Source: Pseudooceanicola pacificus (GTDB taxonomy: Bacteria > Pseudomonadota > Alphaproteobacteria > Rhodobacterales > Rhodobacteraceae). From it: a stretch of DNA of 64,000 nt. Location: NCBI RefSeq assembly GCF_009789075.1, contig NZ_WNXQ01000004.1, forward strand, positions 349,681-413,680, read 5' to 3'. Made by a program: the position numbers and the translations under genes. Positions within the stretch are counted from its first letter, which is position 1; every line of letters begins with the position of its first letter. Shown here one piece after another: positions 61,143 to 64,000 of the stretch. The notes under the pieces are model-generated. The model made no database searches. It was not told the DNA's origin and worked only from the letters and a program-made list of their open reading frames with translations.

Positions 61143-62711
61143 TTATTCGGACTTTTCGATGTTCCAGTAGACCTGCAGCGGGCTCTGGATCAGGCCGTCG
61201 AGCTTGCTGCTCCAGGCGGAGACGCCGGAGTACTGGCCCATCGGCACGAAGGTCACGATCTCGTTCGAGCGGTCCTGGATTTTCACCGCGGCCGCCTTGC
61301 GTGCCTCGGCATCGCCCGCCAGCAGGAACTCGTTCCAGTTGGCTTGCAGTTCCTCGTCGCAGGGCCAGCCGACAAAGGCGTTTTCACAGGCGCCCGTGAC
61401 ATAGGGGTTGGTCAGGGGATCCATCATCGCATCGCCGCCGAATGCGGTCAGGAACATGTTCCAGCCGCCCTCGGCCACCGGCCCGTTGTTGTTGCGGCGC
61501 GAGAACATGGTCGCCAGGTCGATCTGGCGGTCGTCGACGACAAAGCCGCCCTTTTGCAGCTTGTCGATCAGGACGATGCCCATGTCGCGCTGGAACTGCT
61601 GGTCGGTGGGGTGCAGAAAGGTGATCGGCGTGCCGTCATATCCTGCCTCTTTCAGCAGCGCCTTGGCGCCTTCGTAGTCCTCGGTCATGTAGCGTTCGCT
61701 GTTCACGTCCGTCGCATAGGGCGCACCGCACATGAAGATCGACGGGCAGATCTCGTAAAGCTCGTCATGATCGCCCAGCAGGGTCAGCATGAAGGCTTCC
61801 TGGCTGAGCGCCAGTTGCACGGCCTGGCGCACCTTGATGTTGTCCAGCGGAGGCTGGGTGTGGTTCAGGACGATCTGAACGCTTTGGCCCAGCATCGGGC
61901 GGGGGCCGTATTCGATGCTGTCGTCCCCGTCGAGCAGGGCGATGGCGTCATAGGGAACGCCGGTCAGCATGTCGATTTCGCCGGCCAGCAGTGCGTTCAG
62001 CGCGCTCATGCCGTCGGGAATGGTGAGGCGTTCGATCCGGTCCACCTTGGCCAGCTTGCCACCGGCCAGGTTGCTGGGGGGTTCGTCGCGCGGCGCGTAG
62101 TCGTCGAATTTCTCGACCGCGAAGACCACGCCGGGCTGCCAGTCCGCCAGTTTGAACGGGCCAGAGCCGGTCAGGTCGGGCAGCTTTTCCCCGATGGGCG
62201 TCTTGGCCAGGCGTTCGGGCATGATGAAAAGCGGGTAGGCGGTCATGCGGCCCAGACCGTTCAGCAATTGGCCGAAGGGTTCGGTCAGCACGATCCGCCA
62301 GGAGGTGTCGTCAATGGCTTCGATCTTGTCGAGACGCTTCTTGATCTGCAGGCCCAGGCTGTCCTTCGACATCCAGCGCTCGATCGAGGCGATGACATCG
62401 GCCGTGGTGACCGCCGCGCCGTCATGGAACATCAGCCCGTCGCGCAGCGTGAATTCATAGGTCTTGCCATCGTCGCTGACCGAATAGTCGCCAACCATCT
62501 GCGGCTGGACTTCGAAATTGGCGTCAACGGCAAACAGGGTGTCCCAGATCAGGTAGGACATGTCGCGCATGGGGTAGTTGGTGCTCAGCAGGGGGTCCAT
62601 CTGCTGGATATCCCCGACATCGCGGATCTTCAGCACGCTTTCAGCCTGCGCAAGTCCGAACGACGCGCAGGTCATCAGTGCCGCCAAGCTGGCGGTTTTC
62701 ATGAATTTCAA
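61143..62711 (-). CDS. Peptide/nickel-type ABC transporter substrate-binding protein (DppA-like)
   Basis: A 522-residue SBP family 5 protein. The signal peptide covers about residues 1-23 (SFGLAQAE). The start of the mature protein IRDVGDIQQMDPLLSTNYPM and YEFTLRDGLMFHDGAAVT are family hallmarks. I keep the TTG start at 62711 because GGGAGGA ends 8 bases before it; the ATG three codons later would have a spacing of 17. It binds a peptide, opine or other small ligand. It is divergent from a GntR/FCD gene. Confidence 0.93.
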   Translation of the reverse strand: MKFMKTASLAALMTCASFGLAQAESVLKIRDVGDIQQMDPLLSTNYPMRDMSYLIWDTLFAVDANFEVQPQMVGDYSVSDDGKTYEFTLRDGLMFHDGAAVTTADVIASIERWMSKDSLGLQIKKRLDKIEAIDDTSWRIVLTEPFGQLLNGLGRMTAYPLFIMPERLAKTPIGEKLPDLTGSGPFKLADWQPGVVFAVEKFDDYAPRDEPPSNLAGGKLAKVDRIERLTIPDGMSALNALLAGEIDMLTGVPYDAIALLDGDDSIEYGPRPMLGQSVQIVLNHTQPPLDNIKVRQAVQLALSQEAFMLTLLGDHDELYEICPSIFMCGAPYATDVNSERYMTEDYEGAKALLKEAGYDGTPITFLHPTDQQFQRDMGIVLIDKLQKGGFVVDDRQIDLATMFSRRNNNGPVAEGGWNMFLTAFGGDAMMDPLTNPYVTGACENAFVGWPCDEELQANWNEFLLAGDAEARKAAAVKIQDRSNEIVTFVPMGQYSGVSAWSSKLDGLIQSPLQVYWNIEKSE

Positions 62712-62816
62712 CGGTTTATCCTCCCAATGGGTCTACCTCGGCTTTTTGCCGCGGCCTTCCTCGGACTGGTGCGAATTGCTTCCAACCGGCACCGAATGTA
62801 GGATTGGTAAAAGCGT

Positions 62817-62867
62817 TTGTGTGCGCGCGTCAATCCCTTGTATGCACGAGAAGCAGACAAGCACACA
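62817..62867. promoter_or_regulatory. Candidate GntR/FCD operator cluster
   Basis: Three related octamer-type elements: TTGTGTGC (62817), TTGTATGC (62838, 21 bases further) and, inverted, GCACACA (62861). They lie in the divergent promoter of the dppA-like gene and the GntR gene. Confidence 0.5.
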
Positions 62868-62886
62868 TTGAGAGGTGTCTTGCATC

Positions 62887-63519
62887 ATGTCAAAGAAGAA
62901 CACTCTGCGGGATCAGATCGAGGAAGCGATCCTGTCCGGCAAGTTTTCTCCAGGTGAGCGGCTGGAGGAAAAAGTGCTTGCGGAACAATATGGAGTGTCG
63001 CGCACACCGGTACGCGAAGCGCTTCGACAACTGCATGAGACGGGCCTTGTCGAAGTGCGCGAACGGCGCGGCACGGTGGTGCGGGAAAATTCTCCGACCG
63101 AGCTGGTGAACATGTTCGAAATGATGGCGGGGCTGGAATTTCTGGCCGTTCGTCTGGCAACCAGGCACATGACCGAAGACGATCGCGCGCGAATCCAGGC
63201 GGCGCACGAGGCCTGCCGGACCGCGCGGGATATCGGGACGGATGCCTATTATTACGAGAACGAGGCCTTCCACCAGGCGCTCTACCGGGCCAGCGGCAAT
63301 CCGTTCCTGGAACAGCAGGCCACGGCCTTGCACCGCCGCTTGCAACCCTACCGCCGCCTGCAGCTCCGCTCGATCAACCGGGTGTCGCAATCCTTTGAGG
63401 AACACGAGGCCATCGTGGCGGCGTTGTTTGCCGGCGATGCGGAGGGGGCAGGCAATGCCGTCTGGAACCACGTCGCCATACAGGCCGACAATTTCCGCGT
63501 GTTGTTTCCCAACGGCTAG
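62887..63519 (+). CDS. GntR family regulator with FCD domain
   Basis: A 210-residue regulator. Winged helix about residues 5-70 (LRDQIEEAILSGKFSPGERL, LAEQYGVSRTPVREALRQL, RERRGTVV) and FCD domain (MFEMMAGLEFLAVRLATRHM, YENEAFHQALYRASGNPFL) with histidines in place to bind metal. Start 62887 is preferred over TTG 62875. It is divergent from the peptide-transporter operon and probably represses it until a ligand from the imported compound is present. Confidence 0.92.
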   Translation: MSKKNTLRDQIEEAILSGKFSPGERLEEKVLAEQYGVSRTPVREALRQLHETGLVEVRERRGTVVRENSPTELVNMFEMMAGLEFLAVRLATRHMTEDDRARIQAAHEACRTARDIGTDAYYYENEAFHQALYRASGNPFLEQQATALHRRLQPYRRLQLRSINRVSQSFEEHEAIVAALFAGDAEGAGNAVWNHVAIQADNFRVLFPNG

Positions 63520-63853
63520 GGCCGGGATTGAGGACCGGCAGATGACGAGTGCTGTGGGGGCGATAGCCGAGAGGAAGACATGGGGCCGCCGCCTCAGGTC
63601 AATGCCGGGGTGCTTGTAAGGGCGCCGTCCTCGACACCATGCGCCGCTGAAGAGCCCATGCGTTGCGCATGGCCCGCCAGAAGGTGCAGCAGATCGGCCG
63701 GTTCGGCCCGCGTCAGCGCGCTGTTTCAGTGCAACCGATCCGGAGGGGCAACAGACCCCACGATGCCCGTGGGAGCCGCCTTTACCAGCTGTTGCCGCGC
63801 AAAGGCCGCGGCCCTGTGCAGTGGATCGTGGTCGCTCAGAGATTATTTGTGAC

Positions 63854-63867
63854 ATAATCATGATTAT
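63854..63867. repeat. Perfect AT-rich palindrome near the IS edge
   Basis: ATAATCATGATTAT, a 14-bp perfect palindrome just outside the tandem repeats of the putative IS left end. It could be an IS target, an end or a binding site. Confidence 0.5.
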
Positions 63868-63887
63868 TAGAAATGCGGCTGTACGCG

Positions 63888-63930
63888 CAAAGTTAAAATG
63901 TCCCACATCTGCAAAGTAGAAATGTCACAC
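63888..63930. repeat. Tandem 19-bp repeat at the IS end
   Basis: CAAAGTTAAAATGTCCCAC (63888) and CAAAGTAGAAATGTCACAC (63912) agree at 16 of 19 positions with a period of 24 bases. They are probable transposase-binding repeats. Confidence 0.7.
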
Positions 63931-63964
63931 TTCCCTGTTGATCAAGCAGGATTGGAGTGTGTCC

Positions 63965-64000
63965 GTGGGAATGTTGATCATGAGCGAGCGCGAGCTGAAC
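63965..64000 (+). CDS. ISNCY-like transposase (3' partial)
   Basis: Only the first 12 codons are in the window. The start GTG 63965 has TTGGAG 7 bases upstream; ATG 63971 and 63980 are alternatives. The visible N-terminus, MLIMSERELN from ATG 63971, is the usual opening of ISNCY/IS1202-type transposases as I recall them. It cannot be verified from so few residues. Confidence 0.5.
   Translation, partial: MGMLIMSERELN

Larger units (their letters stand above)
63520..63964. other. Gene-free stretch up to an insertion sequence
   Basis: No supported gene between the GntR gene and the insertion element at the right edge. Open frames such as 63580-63852 have arginine-rich, low-complexity translations. 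The base composition drops sharply at about 63840, which marks the edge of the mobile element. Confidence 0.5.
63888..64000 (+). mobile_element. Left end of an ISNCY/IS1202-like insertion sequence (partial)
   Basis: The AT-richer segment contains two near-identical 19-mers and then the start of a transposase frame. The element runs beyond the window. The outer boundary is not fixed; 63888 is the first repeat. The call rests on the repeat pattern (AAATGTCMCAC) and on the transposase N-terminus, which is short. Confidence 0.55.

Noticed and set aside
1..64000. CRISPR arrays, tRNA or rRNA genes, phage genes, toxin-antitoxin or defence systems
   Set aside because: No regularly spaced repeats, RNA-gene motifs or typical proteins of such systems were recognised anywhere in the window.

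Overview
The window is GC-rich, densely coded DNA from an alphaproteobacterium, most likely a Rhodobacteraceae (Roseobacter-type) member. The evidence for this is base composition, many ATGA/TGATG overlaps, and the unusual load of TTT, TRAP, ribose-type ABC and Dpp-type ABC importers, each tied to a small catabolic operon with its own regulator. No rRNA, tRNA, CRISPR or replication gene was seen. It reads as an accessory catabolic region (chromosome, chromid or plasmid cannot be told), and it ends on the right inside the start of an ISNCY-like insertion sequence.

Layout. 0-6.3 kb: end of a ribose-type ABC permease fused to a strictosidine-synthase/SMP-30-like propeller, a second propeller protein, a sugar ABC ATPase and a GAF/PucR-type regulator. 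6.7-8.3 kb: TetR regulator and a PDC-hydrolase-like amidohydrolase. 8.4-12.1 kb: GntR/UTRA regulator plus tripartite tricarboxylate transporter TctCBA. 12.3-19.7 kb: AbrB-type membrane protein and a second TctCBA (minus strand), divergent from a TctD-TctE two-component system whose kinase runs on into a periplasmic binding-protein domain. 19.9-20.9 kb: exported epoxide-hydrolase-like protein whose promoter carries the same tandem operator as the tetR gene 13.6 kb away.

21.5-37 kb: sugar-type ABC importer (binding protein, ATPase, two permeases), LysR regulator, SDR, PRISE-like reductase, cupin, NifU-like protein with an amidohydrolase, split transketolase, aldehyde dehydrogenase, VOC protein, amine-oxidase-like flavoprotein and an XRE-cupin regulator. 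Three promoters here share a TGTGAA-N5-TTCAMA dyad, which suggests one regulon. 37.3-41.4 kb: exported GDSL hydrolase, epimerase/NTF2-like pair and a LysR gene.

41.5-56.1 kb: what appears to be one catabolic regulon. It holds PrpD-like and P450 (divergent), an operon of HIBADH-like, MBL-fold, CMD, FAD monooxygenase, alpha/beta hydrolase and Rieske oxygenase genes, a GntR/FCD regulator, two SDRs and a TRAP importer. A shared dyad (half-site ATACRA with an N4 spacer) lies at every promoter. The set (two oxygenases, a flavin hydroxylase, hydrolases, dehydrogenases and an acid importer) looks like a degradation pathway for an oxygen-poor cyclic or aromatic acid, but the substrate cannot be read from the sequence and no redox partners are encoded.

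56.7-63.5 kb: Dpp-type peptide ABC importer with a small GDSL hydrolase and a divergent GntR/FCD regulator. At four of the five binding-protein/transporter junctions a strong hairpin follows the binding-protein gene, probably to keep its expression above that of the membrane parts.
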